Assembly: GCA_963775125.1 (NCBI GenBank)
Contig: CAVZHQ010000002.1
Span: forward strand, 806,001 to 870,000
Direction: 5' to 3'
Source: JAHECQ01 sp963775125
GTDB lineage: Bacteria; Actinomycetota; Acidimicrobiia; Acidimicrobiales; SZUA-35
DNA: 64,000 bases
This document shows positions 34,607 through 44,417 of the stretch, piece after piece. The translations under genes and the position numbers were made by a program. Each line of letters opens with the position of its first letter. Position 1 is the stretch's first letter. The notes beneath the pieces are model-generated. The model made no database searches and was not told the origin of the DNA. It saw nothing but the letters and a program-made list of their open reading frames with translations.

Positions 34607-36596
34607 ATGGACTCTTCAACCTCACCCGAACGGCTCGAATCCGCAGATCAAAGCGGCTACAGCGCCAGCGACATCCAAGTTCTCGAGGGCCTCGAGGCCG
34701 TCCGGAAGCGGCCCGGTATGTACATCGGGTCCACCGGCTCGACCGGTCTTCACCACCTGGTCTGGGAAGTGGTCGACAACAGCGTCGACGAGGCCATGGC
34801 GGGGTACTGCGAACGCATCGACGTGCGCATCATGGCTGACGGCAGCGTCGAGGTTCGAGACGATGGTCGGGGTATTCCCGGTCGATCGTCACGAGAAGTA
34901 CGAGGACATGTCGGCCGCCGAGGTGGTACTCACGGTGCTCCACGCCGGAGGCAAGTTCGGCGGCGGCGGCTACAAGGTCTCGGGCGGACTCCATGGCGTC
35001 GGCATCTCGGTGGTCAACGCGCTGTCGAGCAGGGTCGAGGTCGAGATCGACCGTATGGGGAAGCGGCACTTCATGTCGTTCCGCGACGGCGGTGTCCCCG
35101 ATCAGAAACTGCACGTCATCGGAGACGCCCCGCTGAACGACGATGGCCGGGCCCGAACCGGAACCACCGTTCGTTTCTGGCCCGATCCGTCCATCTTCAA
35201 GGAAGGGACCGACTTTCGGGCTCAGACCCTGGCCGAGCGCTTTCAGATGATGGCGTTCCTGAACGCTGGGCTCGAGTTCCACCTGATCGACGAACGCGAT
35301 CCGTCGTTCGAAGAAGTCGTGCACTGCTACGAGGGCGGCATCCGGGATTTCGTACTGCACCTCAACCGCTCCAAGGAAGCGCTGTTCGAGGACATCGGTT
35401 GGTACAGCGAGACCGGCGAGGGTGAGGAAGTAGAGATCGCCTTCTGCTGGAACACCGGGTACCAAACCGACGGCATCCACAGCTTCGCCAACGGCATCTC
35501 GACCCTCGAGGGGGGCATGCACGAACAGGGTTTCCGAACCGCACTCACGCGCACCGTCAATCTTTACGCGCGTGACAAGGGCCTGTTGAAAGAGAAGGAA
35601 GAGAACCTGCAGGGCGAGGACATTCGTGAGGGTCTCACCGCCATCATCGCGGTTCGAATCTCCGAACCCCAGTTCGAGGGCCAGACGAAGTCGAAGCTGG
35701 GCAACGTCTCGGTTCGGTCGCTGGTCGAGAAGGCCACGAACGAGAAGCTCCGCGAGTGGTTCGAAGAACATCCCCGCGAAGCTCGTGCCATCGTGGGTAA
35801 GTCGACCATGGCGGCCAAGGCCCGTATCGCCGCGACGACCGCACGCCAGACCATTCGCCGCAAGTCCGCACTCGATGGTGCCGGCCTGCCTGGCAAGTTG
35901 GCCGACTGCCGCAGCAAGGATCCGGTCGAGTCCGAGCTCTACATCGTGGAGGGCAACTCGGCCGGTGGATCGGCCAAGGAGGCTCGGGACTCACGCACCA
36001 TGGCCATCCTGCCGATCCGGGGCAAGATCCTCAACGTCGAGCGGGCTCGGCCCGACCGCATGCTGAAGAACACCGAGATCGTGTCGCTCATTCAGGCCAT
36101 CGGCGCCGGCCTCGGCGAACCAGCGGAGGCAGGGGAGGACGGCTTCACTGTCGAGAAGGTTCGCTACCACAAGATCATTCTGCTGGCCGACGCCGACGTC
36201 GATGGCAGTCACATCCGGACGCTGCTGCTCACCTTCTTCTTCCGCCAGATGCGGCCCATGGTCGAGGCCGGCTACGTCTACATCGCTCAGCCCCCGCTCT
36301 ACAGCACCGAGGTGGGACGCTCCAAGCTCTACCTCAAGGACGATTCGGCCAGGGATGCGTACAGCGCGGAGCATCCGAACGCCGAGTACCAACGGCTGAA
36401 GGGGTTGGGCGAGATGGACGCCGACGAGTTGTGGGAGACCACCATGAACCCGGAGAGCCGCACCTTGCTGCAGGTCACCGTCGAACAGGCGGCCATCGCC
36501 GACGAGATCTTCGCCGTGCTCATGGGCGACGACGTCGAGAGCCGTAAGCACTTCATCCAGACCAATGCCGACGACGTCCGGTTCCTCGACATATGA
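34607..36596 (+). CDS. gyrB: DNA gyrase subunit B (one frameshift)
   Basis: The ATPase subunit of gyrase. The first frame starts at ATG 34607 and includes GLEAVRKRPGMYIGSTG and the ATP-binding VVDNSVDEAMAGYC. At 34880 an extra G (CCCGGTCGAT) breaks the frame inside the motif GRGIPVD. The second frame holds the GHKL lid (AGGKFGGGGYKVSGGLHGVG), the transducer and the TOPRIM domain (EGNSAGGSAK, ADADVDGSHIR). The protein is complete if one base is removed. The stop TGA overlaps the gyrA ATG. Confidence 0.95.
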
Positions 36597-39168
36597 CCGA
36601 TCTGCCTCCTAACGCATCCGACCCGTCGTCCGACGAGACGTCTGACAACAACACCGCGTCAGGCGACGGCGCTGTTCCAGTAGCTGACGCGCCCGCGCGC
36701 TCGCATTCCGGAGTCGATCGAACCGATCGAGATCCAGGCCGAGATGGAACAGTCGTTCCTCGAGTACGCCATGTCGGTCATCGTCTCCCGGGCGCTTCCC
36801 GACGCCCGCGATGGGCTCAAGCCCGTGCATCGGCGCATTCTCTGGGCCATGTTCGACGCCGGCCACCGGCCCGATCGCAGTCACGTCAAGTGCGCAACTG
36901 TCGTCGGTGATGTGCTGGGCCGCTATCACCCTCACGGCGATCAGTCTGTGTACGACGCGTTGGTTCGGATGGGTCAGACATTCTCCCTCCGTCACCCGTT
37001 GATCGATCCGCACGGCAACTTCGGCTCCCCGGACGACCCGCCAGCGGCCTATCGCTACACCGAGTGCCGACTCACACCCCTGGCCATGCAACTCTTGGCC
37101 GACATCGACGAGGACACGGTCAACTTCCGTGACAACTTCGATGGAAAGCACCGCGAGCCCGAGGTTCTCCCGAGTCGCTTCCCCAACCTGCTGGTCAACG
37201 GCAGCCAGGGCATCGCGGTCGGTATGGCCACCAACATCCCGCCGCACAATCTCGGCGAGGTTGTCGACGCCACGATGCACCTCCTCGATCATCCGGAAGC
37301 CACCGTCGATGAACTCATGCAGTTCGTCAACGGGCCCGACTTTCCGACCGGGGCGCAGATCTTGGGCCGCGTCGGGCTGCGTGACGCCTATCGGACCGGT
37401 CGTGGCTCGGTCAAGATGCGTGCCGTCGCCGAGATCGTCGGCGGCCGGACCAACGATTCCATCGTCGTCACCGAAGTGCCGTACCAGACCTCCGTCGATC
37501 AGATCGCCCGGAAGACAGCCGAGCTGGTCGAAAAGGGCGAGATCACCGGCATCCGTGAAATCCGCAACGAATCGGCCAAGGGCAAGCTTCGCCTGGTCTT
37601 CGAGCTCAAGCGGGACGCGACCGGTCTCGTCGTGCTGAACAACCTGTACAAGCACACGCCCATGCAGACCACGTTCAGCGTGAACATGGTGGCGCTGGTC
37701 GATGGTATTCCTCGTACGTTGACCTTGCGCGACGCCCTCGTCGCTTACGTTTCCCATCAACGCGAGGTGGTCCGCCGGCGCAGCGAGTTCCGGCTTGGCG
37801 AAGGCGCGCCGACGTGCGCACATCCTGGAGGGCCTCATTCGAGCCCTCGACATGATCGATCTGATCATCGCTGCCATCCGGGCCAGCGAGGACCGAGGGG
37901 AGGCTCGGGCCCGCCTCATGGGCGAAGGCTTCGAGTTTTCTGAGGATCAGGCCAACAGCATCCTCGATATGCAACTCGTGCGCCTGACCCGACTCAACCG
38001 GGCGACTCTCGAAGAGGAGATGGCAGAACTTCGTCGGACGATCGACGAGCTGGTGTCGATCCTGGCCGACCAAGCCAAGCTCGACGCAGTCATCAAGGTC
38101 GAGCTCGGCGAGATTCGTGACCAGTTCGCAAGTCCACGCAGGAGCGCGCTCACCACCGACCCTGGCGAACTCGACATCGAAGACCTCATCGACGACGACG
38201 ATCTCGTGGTCACGCTCTCGAGCTCGGGCTACATCAAATCTGTATCGGCCGAGGAGTTTCGTACCCAGGCCCGAGGTGGCCGGGGCGTCACCGCGGCCAA
38301 GCTCAAAGACGACGAGGATGACATCGTCGAGCAGTTGCTGCATACCTCCGCCCACGCGTACTTGTTGTTCTTCTCCAATCAGGGGCGCGTCTATCGCATC
38401 AAGGCCCACGAGATCCCGGTCACCAGTCGCACCTCTCGCGGGTTGGCGTTGGTGAACCTCCTGCAGCTTCAGGACGGAGAACGGATCCAGGCGGTTGTCG
38501 ACACGCGTGACTACGAGACCAACCGCTTCTTGTTCTTTGCCACCCGCCAGGGTCGCGTGAAGAAGACGTTGTTCACCGCCTACGACTCGTCGCTGAAGGC
38601 TGGGCTTCGGGCCATTACCCTGAACGACGGCGACGAGTTGGTTTCGGTTGTGGCCACCAACGGCGAGCACGACATCATGATGGTGTCGCGGCAGGGGCAG
38701 GCCCTGCGGTTCGCCGAGGCCGAGGTGCGTCCCATGGGTCGCACCGCCGCCGGCGTTCGGGGCATGAAGTTCCGGGCCGGTGATGAGCTCGTGAGCATGG
38801 ACGTCGTCTCTCCCGGCACCCACCTGCTCGTCGTGACCGACGAGGGCTTCGGCAAGCGCACCGACCCCGAACTCTTCTCGCAGAAGGGCCGTGGGGGTTT
38901 GGGTGTTCGATCCGTTCGGGTGAATGAGCAGCGGGGGCGAGTCGTCGGCGCCCTGTTCGTCGCCAACGAGGCCGAGGTGCTCCTCATCTCTGCCCAGGGA
39001 GTCATCATTCGGACACCCGTGAGTGCGATCTCCCAACAGGGCCGAGACGCAACGGGCGTACGAGTGATGAATCTCGGTAAGGGCGACAACGTTGCCGCAG
39101 TTGCTCGGCTTCTGAACGAGCCTGAAGCAGATGACGAGGCGCCGGCACCGGAAGTCGACGAGAGCTGA
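36593..39168 (+). CDS. gyrA: DNA gyrase subunit A (two frameshifts)
   Basis: DNA-cleaving subunit of gyrase. The start ATG 36593 overlaps the gyrB stop and gives an acidic lead (TDLPPNASDPSSDETSDNN). The frame breaks near 36690-36705; the next frame holds RRILWAMFDAG, the winged-helix region VKCATVVGDVLGRYHPHGDQ, and the catalytic Tyr in AYRYTECRL. A second break at 37795 is an extra T before AKARRRAHILEGL. The last frame contains the C-terminal propeller with GRGVTAAKLKDDE as the gyrA-box-like element (RGGRGV). Both breaks are single extra bases. Confidence 0.95.
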
Positions 39169-39175
39169 CCCCATC

Positions 39176-39201
39176 GGAGGAACAAGCTCGCTGGTTCCTC
39201 C
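39176..39201. terminator. Hairpin after gyrA
   Basis: GGAGGAAC (39176-39183) pairs with GTTCCTCC (39194-39201) around a 10-base loop, seven bases after the gyrA stop. There is only a weak T-containing tail. Confidence 0.5.
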
Positions 39202-39223
39202 CCCGTATTGATCTGGTCAAGGG

Positions 39224-39562
39224 ATGGTCGTCATGGCGCGACGTCACACGCATCGGTCAAGGGGTGAGGTGGGATCAGCCCTACCGCTCCTCGGATTGGT
39301 GTTCGCGTTTCTCCTCGTCTGCACAGCGCTGCTCGTCGGAGTGACCGATCGGGTGGTGAGCCGGGCAAGGGCCCAATCAGCGGCCGACGCTGCTGCTCTT
39401 GCCGGTGTCGTCGAAGGTCGCTCGGGGGCCGAGGAACTTGCTCGTGACAACCAGGCGTCGCTCGTGTCCTTCGAGCAGTCGGGTTCAGTCGTGCAGGTTG
39501 TCGTTCAACGAGACGGTGTCCAAGCATCGGCCTCGGCGGACCTCGAGCTCCAACTTCGCTGA
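39224..39562 (+). CDS. TadE/TadG-like (Flp pilus-related) membrane protein
   Basis: A 112-residue protein with a short basic lead, a single membrane segment (about 18-42, SALPLLGLVFAFLLVCTALLVG) and then RARAQSAADAAALAGV, the hallmark of TadG-like N-terminal segments. The rest is a polar domain rich in A/S/V/Q. The family is associated with Flp/Tad pilus assembly or a secretion neighbourhood in Actinobacteria. No other tad genes are visible in the window, so the partner genes lie elsewhere. The start is ATG 39224 (39233 possible). Confidence 0.7.
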   Translation: MVVMARRHTHRSRGEVGSALPLLGLVFAFLLVCTALLVGVTDRVVSRARAQSAADAAALAGVVEGRSGAEELARDNQASLVSFEQSGSVVQVVVQRDGVQASASADLELQLR

Positions 39563-39609
39563 ACGGGTGCCCCGATTGTGTTCGACCATGCACCTAGACT
39601 GCCCAAGGT

Positions 39610-41055
39610 ATGGCATCGGACGACGTGACGTCGCAGGACTCGATCGTGATCGGCGACGATCTCGTCGAAGCCCTTGGCTTCGAGCCCATCATCCAGGACG
39701 ACTCGCAATCGCCCAACAACACAGACGACCATCATCTCTCATCTGTCGATACCGACTTCCCATCCGTCGGGCTCCTGTCCTCGATCGAGGCGCCCGAACC
39801 CGACACCCCCCTAGACCGCGTGTCGCACGAAGCGGAGGCTGAGACCGACATGGCGATTGATGAAGCAGTCGAAGTAGACAACGCGGACGTGCAAGCTTCC
39901 GATGAGGTGTCCGTCCACGAAGAGAACTCAGACGGGCTGTCGAGCAACGGTGTCATCGACCTGAGTGACAGTGCCCCGACGCGTCGGACGGTGTTCGGCA
40001 GGTTCTCCTCACGACAACGAGACGGCGCGGTTTCAGACGGCGCGGCCGCAGTGCACGCAGTGCCAGACGACGCCCTCTCCGACACGGCTTCCTCAGACGA
40101 TCAGATCGCTGGTGAAGCCGAATCAAACGAGCACTTGCTCGACGTGGTGGGAGAGGGCGAAGCTGCCACCAGCGTGCCGCCGCCGCCCCCGACGATGGAC
40201 GACCTCATCACGTTCGTTGCCACCGACGCCCCGCCGGCGTCGTTCGAGGATGAACCGGTCGCAGAGGTCGATGCGCCCGCCTTCGAATCGATCGACATAC
40301 CTCGTTACGAGTTCCCGGACCTCGTGGTCAGCGATGCTCCCGACCGCCCAGCAGACGCCACAGAAGCTGTCGGGGAGCCGGTCATCGAAGACGAACTCGG
40401 CGACGAGTCGGGCAATGACGAAGTCATCGGGATGGAATCACGAACTTCGGTCCCCGCCGAAGCACTCGTGGCCGAGCCCATCATCGAACTCCCGACGATC
40501 GAACCCCCGACGATCGAACCCCCGACGATCGATCTTGACCGCATCGAGCTGCCCTGGCTCGAGACGGCTGCGCCTCCTCTTCTGGTCGAAACGGCTCCTG
40601 CCGTGCCGCCAACGGAGACCGCGATCCAGTCATCGTCGGCCGGGGCGCTGTCCAAGCGGCATCAGCGGCTTCGGGCGAGGAAGACCCGCCGGGTGATTCG
40701 TCACATCGACCCCTGGTCTGCGCTCAAATTCTCGATCATCTTCCATTTGTGCTTCTTCGCCGCCCTGTTGCTCGCCTCGGTGCTGGTGTGGAACGCGGCA
40801 GTCGCGGCCGGCACCATCGAGAACATCGAGAGCTTCGTCCGTGAGTTGGGTGACTACGAAAAGTTCGAGATCGATTCGAACAAGGTGTTCACCGCGGCGA
40901 TGCTCATTGCGGGGATGCTCACCCTGGCATCGACGATCATGGTCGTGCTCCTGACCGTCGTCTTCAACCTGATTTCTGACCTGGTTGGTGGAATCCGTGT
41001 GACGGTCATCGAAGAGGACACCGTTCGTGTCCTCGATCCTTCGACCACTGCCTGA
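39610..41055 (+). CDS. DUF3566 transmembrane protein with long acidic N-terminus
   Basis: A 481-residue protein. The C-terminal 130 residues are the DUF3566 domain (two membrane spans, about 382-407 and 428-455, with RHIDPWSALKFSIIFH before the first). This domain follows gyrA in mycobacteria (Rv0007) and is expected to sit in the cell envelope near the division machinery. The first 340 residues are acidic, low complexity and probably disordered, with a repeated IEPPT unit near 300. Its function is not known. Confidence 0.8.
   Translation: MASDDVTSQDSIVIGDDLVEALGFEPIIQDDSQSPNNTDDHHLSSVDTDFPSVGLLSSIEAPEPDTPLDRVSHEAEAETDMAIDEAVEVDNADVQASDEVSVHEENSDGLSSNGVIDLSDSAPTRRTVFGRFSSRQRDGAVSDGAAAVHAVPDDALSDTASSDDQIAGEAESNEHLLDVVGEGEAATSVPPPPPTMDDLITFVATDAPPASFEDEPVAEVDAPAFESIDIPRYEFPDLVVSDAPDRPADATEAVGEPVIEDELGDESGNDEVIGMESRTSVPAEALVAEPIIELPTIEPPTIEPPTIDLDRIELPWLETAAPPLLVETAPAVPPTETAIQSSSAGALSKRHQRLRARKTRRVIRHIDPWSALKFSIIFHLCFFAALLLASVLVWNAAVAAGTIENIESFVRELGDYEKFEIDSNKVFTAAMLIAGMLTLASTIMVVLLTVVFNLISDLVGGIRVTVIEEDTVRVLDPSTTA
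40491..40533. repeat. 15-base tandem repeat inside the DUF3566 gene
   Basis: Nearly three copies of a unit read as CCGACGATCGAACCC. It encodes the protein repeat TIEPP. Confidence 0.75.
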
Positions 41056-41106
41056 GCACCTGTGGTAGTCGGTTCGCTCACGAGCCGGTAAGGTTTGAGC
41101 CTTCCC

Positions 41107-41180
<74 letters not shown>

Positions 41181-41297
41181 CGTACGACTGGTCGTTGGAC
41201 GGTGTGAACGCACCGACGGTCACCGCCGGGGATGGGTTGGCCTCTTCGTCATGTGAGGCCGGCGGACTTTCTGCCCTGCGACGATTAGCCTGGGTCG

Positions 41298-41438
41298 GTG
41301 CTCGTTCTGATCCGTCGTGTCCTTGCTGCTTTGAGCATGGCCGGCATGCTTGCTGCGTTCTTCAGGTTGCGTGGCACGGGCGGCGTCCCGCCTCGCAATG
41401 GAGGCTGGCGCGAGGTCACTGGCCCGGACCTTCGATGA
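41298..41438 (+). CDS. Small 46-residue membrane protein, unknown function
   Basis: GTG 41298 starts a short frame, LVLIRRVLAALSMAGMLAAFF, followed by a polar end RLRGTGGVPPRNGGWREVTG. The first half is a likely membrane helix. Its TGA (41436-41438) overlaps the ATG of the next gene (ATGA), which supports real translation. No family is recognised. Confidence 0.5.
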   Translation: MLVLIRRVLAALSMAGMLAAFFRLRGTGGVPPRNGGWREVTGPDLR

Positions 41439-42412
41439 CGTTTGCGGTCCTGGGCCTGGGCGCAACGGGCTCGGGGATCGTGCAGCAGTTGCTCGCCTTC
41501 CCCGATCAAGGAGCCAGCGGGTCGGTTCGGGTCGACGACATCGACCCATGCCGAGTCGAACAGGTGCTCGCGGCGCAGCCGGGCGCAGCCGCGTTGGCTC
41601 ACTCGGACAATGCCGAGGTGGTGATCCTGGCGATGCCGGGCGGGTTCCACGTCGACGCTGCCCGCAAGGCCTTGGTTCGGGGAGCGCACGTCGTGTCGGC
41701 CAGCGACCATCCGGCGGATGTTGCCGGGCTACTCGAGCTCGATGATCTTGCCCGAGACGGCGGCCGGGCGCTCGTGGTCGGGGCTGGCTTCGCGCCCGGC
41801 CTCACGTGTCTGCTGGCGCGTCACGCCGGCAACGCCTTGGACCAGGTGGAGGAGTTGTCGATTGCGAAGGCGGGGACTGGTGGGCCCGCGTGTGCTCGTC
41901 AGCATCATCTCGCGTTGAAGCATGTGGGTCACGAATGGCAGGGTGGCTCGTGGCTCCTGCGTCGTGGTGGGTCGGGTCGGGAACTGACCTGGTTCCCCGA
42001 TCCCTTGGGGGCTCGTGATTGTTACAAGGGTTGGTTGTCCGAGCCGGAACTCCTGTTGCGGGTCTATCCGGAGGCGCTGCGCATTACGGCGAGGATGGCC
42101 GCCACTCGCCGGGATCGGCTGACATCGCGCTTACCGATGCTGCGTCGACCACACGCCGACGGAGGACCCGGTGGAGTTCGGGTCGAAGTTCGCGGGCGAC
42201 GTGGCCGTTCCATCGAGACGATCGTCTACGGCGTGATGCTCCCACCCTCATTCGCTGCTGCGTGCGTGGCCGCGGAGGCGGCAAACTATGTTGCTCGCTT
42301 CGACCCGGCTCCCGGAGCGTGGGGGCTCGGAGAGCTGGCTGAACCGCTCGAGCTGCTTCTCCGTCTCCGAGATCGGGGAGTGGTCGCTTCCACCTATGAA
42401 AGCTCCCGATAG
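41435..42412 (+). CDS. Saccharopine-dehydrogenase-like NAD(P)-binding protein
   Basis: A 325-residue protein with a Rossmann start MTFAVLGLGATGSGIVQQLL (the GxGxxG-type loop is GLGATG) and the segment EVVILAMPGGFHVDAARKALV. A substrate-like C-terminal part has KAGTGGPACARQHH. The overall pattern matches saccharopine dehydrogenase/homospermidine synthase-like oxidoreductases. The natural substrate is unknown. I choose ATG 41435; the frame is open further upstream but overlaps the tRNA-Ile flank. Confidence 0.75.
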   Translation: MTFAVLGLGATGSGIVQQLLAFPDQGASGSVRVDDIDPCRVEQVLAAQPGAAALAHSDNAEVVILAMPGGFHVDAARKALVRGAHVVSASDHPADVAGLLELDDLARDGGRALVVGAGFAPGLTCLLARHAGNALDQVEELSIAKAGTGGPACARQHHLALKHVGHEWQGGSWLLRRGGSGRELTWFPDPLGARDCYKGWLSEPELLLRVYPEALRITARMAATRRDRLTSRLPMLRRPHADGGPGGVRVEVRGRRGRSIETIVYGVMLPPSFAAACVAAEAANYVARFDPAPGAWGLGELAEPLELLLRLRDRGVVASTYESSR

Positions 42413-42502
42413 TCGAGAATCTCGCCCTGCGACGTTTTTATCCTCAAGATCCTGCGCAGAGTGGTCGATCCATACGACAGGGAGATTTCTGGAACTTTCT
42501 TC

Positions 42503-42530
42503 TCAAGTTTTTCTTCAACGATGCCGAGAA
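42503..42530 (+). promoter_or_regulatory. FliA/WhiG-type promoter directly before the sigma-factor gene
   Basis: TCAAGTTT (42503-42510) has seven of eight matches to TAAAGTTT, and GCCGAGAA (42523-42530) has seven of eight to GCCGATAA. The spacer is 12 instead of 11. A start seven bases downstream falls on the GTG at 42538, so the transcript may be leaderless. Confidence 0.5.
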
Positions 42531-42537
42531 CTCTGGC

Positions 42538-43446
42538 GTGATGGAGGACAACCGAAAGAAGATGAACATGGGCGAACCAACGCTGGAACAGATCAACGCT
42601 CGCATCGAGCAGCACCTGCCTCTCGTGAAGCATGTGGTGTTCCAAGTGGCGGTGCACTTTCCCCGCCACGTAGATCGCGAGGATCTGGCTCGGGCAGGTG
42701 CGCTGGGTTTGGTCGAGGCCGCTCGTCGGTTCGACGAGACCCGCGGCGTTCCGTTCGACCGCTTTGCCGCTCAGCGGATCCGTGGATCGATTCTGGATTC
42801 CGTGCGCGCTGCGGACTGGGCTCCCCGGTCGGTCCGCCTGCTGGCGCGCCGCCTCGAGGCCGCCGAGCAACACCTTGCTTCGGAGCTCGGTCGGATCCCG
42901 AGCACGGTCGAGATGGCCGACGAGTTGGGCATCTCGCTCCAGGAACTCGCTCGCCTTCAGGACCGTCTGTTCCGGTCAGTTGTGCTGGCGCTCGATCATG
43001 AGACCAGCGACGACTCCGACGAGGACCTGACGTTGGTCGACGTTCTCCAGGATCGTTCCTCGATCGATCCCTCCGAGGAACTCGAAACCCGAGAACTCCA
43101 CGCCTATCTTCGCGATGCAGTGAAGCTCCTCCCCGAGCGTCAGCGGTTCGTGATCGTGGGCTACTTCCTCGAAGGGAAGACCTCACAGGAGATCGCCCGG
43201 TTCTTGGGTGTCACCGAAAGCCGAGTAAGCCAGCTGCGGTCCGAGGCTCTGCGAAACCTGAAGCTGGGGATCGAATCGCAGTACGAGTTCGAGGAAGACA
43301 CCGAGGCGAGCGGGCGGATTGCTCGCCGTCAGGCCGCCTACTCCGACGCTCTCCGAGGCGAGTCCGACTGGAAGACCCGTCTCGGTCGCTGGGATGCCGA
43401 CTACGACATTCCCGAAGAGCCGCTGCTACCGGTCGGCCGACGCTAG
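42538..43446 (+). CDS. RNA polymerase sigma factor, FliA/WhiG family
   Basis: A 302-residue sigma-70 group 3 protein. Region 2 includes LVKHVVFQVAVHFPRHVDREDL and GVPFDRFAAQRIRGSILDSVRAADW, region 3 DELGISLQELARLQD, and region 4 the helix-turn-helix KTSQEIARFLGVTESRVSQLRSEAL. FliA and WhiG control flagella or differentiation; which applies here is unknown. Start is GTG 42538 or ATG 42541. No ribosome binding site is evident. An acidic C-terminal extension of about 60 residues follows region 4, which is unusual. Confidence 0.9.
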   Translation: MMEDNRKKMNMGEPTLEQINARIEQHLPLVKHVVFQVAVHFPRHVDREDLARAGALGLVEAARRFDETRGVPFDRFAAQRIRGSILDSVRAADWAPRSVRLLARRLEAAEQHLASELGRIPSTVEMADELGISLQELARLQDRLFRSVVLALDHETSDDSDEDLTLVDVLQDRSSIDPSEELETRELHAYLRDAVKLLPERQRFVIVGYFLEGKTSQEIARFLGVTESRVSQLRSEALRNLKLGIESQYEFEEDTEASGRIARRQAAYSDALRGESDWKTRLGRWDADYDIPEEPLLPVGRR

Positions 43447-44195
43447 AAGGTCGCTGCCATCTGCCAGCGGTCGAGCAAGCTGCTGTCACCGAAGATCTCG
43501 AGCCTGCTCGGGGGAAGACGCCCCCAGAGCAGCAGGAGAAGGTCCGAGACCCGGCCTCGGGCGGCAACGTCGGCTTTGGTGTGGGCGTGCTCCCAGGTCA
43601 CGCCGTCCGCGCCCAGCGTCAACACCCACTCGGCGTCTTCGATGTCCGTGCCGTGTAGGTGGATGGTCTCGCCTGCCCCAGCGAGCACGTCGAGCTGCAG
43701 TCGAGCCGGTACGAAAACCTCGAGTACCTCGTCGATACCGTCCCGAGCGTGTGCCGCCGCGATGGGCTCAGGGGTCGTGAATGCCGCTTCGACGTCCCAT
43801 CGGTGCATCGCCGTCTCGTGAGCGAGGCGACGGGCCCACCAAGAGGTGGGTTGGGCGCCGGTGAACGTCGTCACCAACTTCGCCGGGTCGGCCGCTTCGA
43901 GCTTTGGTATGAGGCTGGCGGCTGCGCCTGCGAACCACTCGAGCACCTCGGGTCCGGCCGGGGGCTCGGGAACACTCGAGCGGCGGGGAGGTGAATCGAG
44001 GGGAGCTTCGAGCAGAAGCTCTACCCAACGAAAGATCCACCCGGTGTGCCCGATCACGCTGTGAACCGTCCACGCCTCGATGTGCGGCAACGGCAGGGTG
44101 AGGTGTGCGGGGACGATACTGGCGAGGCGACCAGCCTCTACTCGCAGCGTGTGCAAGTGATCGGCCGTCGATGGTTTGGGGTTACCGCCATTCAT
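43443..44195 (-). CDS. Mycothiol-dependent maleylpyruvate isomerase-like protein
   Basis: A 250-residue protein with the DinB-like N-terminal part typical of MDMPI-type proteins (HTLRVEAGRLASIVPA, then IGHTGWIFRWVE and RRLAHETAMHRWDVEAA, whose His residues bind metal). The C-terminal domain ends SRLEIFGDSSLLDRW. In Actinobacteria these use mycothiol, but the reaction is not proven here. It overlaps the end of the sigma gene by four bases in the opposite direction. Confidence 0.8.
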   Translation of the reverse strand: MNGGNPKPSTADHLHTLRVEAGRLASIVPAHLTLPLPHIEAWTVHSVIGHTGWIFRWVELLLEAPLDSPPRRSSVPEPPAGPEVLEWFAGAAASLIPKLEAADPAKLVTTFTGAQPTSWWARRLAHETAMHRWDVEAAFTTPEPIAAAHARDGIDEVLEVFVPARLQLDVLAGAGETIHLHGTDIEDAEWVLTLGADGVTWEHAHTKADVAARGRVSDLLLLLWGRLPPSRLEIFGDSSLLDRWQMAATF

Positions 44196-44249
44196 GCCTG
44201 CCAGCTTGGCAGCTGGAGAGGCCGACAGGGCGGACCAACCAAAGAAGAA

Positions 44250-44417
44250 CTATCGCTCTTCCTTGAACGTGACGTGCTGGCGAACGACGGGATCGTACTT
44301 CTTGAGCTCGAGACGCTCCCGAGTGTTCGTCTTGTTCTTCTTGGTCACGTAGGTGAAACCGGTGCCGGCGGTGGACCGAAGCTTGATGATCGGGCGCTTG
44401 TCAGTGGACTTTGCCAT
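44250..44417 (-). CDS. rpmG: 50S ribosomal protein bL33, zinc-free (C-minus) type
   Basis: A 55-residue bL33 starting MAKSTDKRPIIKLRSTAGTG with YVTKKNKTNTRERLELKKYD in the middle. It has none of the four zinc Cys residues of C-plus bL33, so it is the zinc-independent type. Its ATG overlaps the rpmB stop by one base (TGATG). In many Actinobacteria C-minus paralogs are controlled by zinc through Zur. A C-plus copy is not in the window. Confidence 0.95.
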   Translation of the reverse strand: MAKSTDKRPIIKLRSTAGTGFTYVTKKNKTNTRERLELKKYDPVVRQHVTFKEER

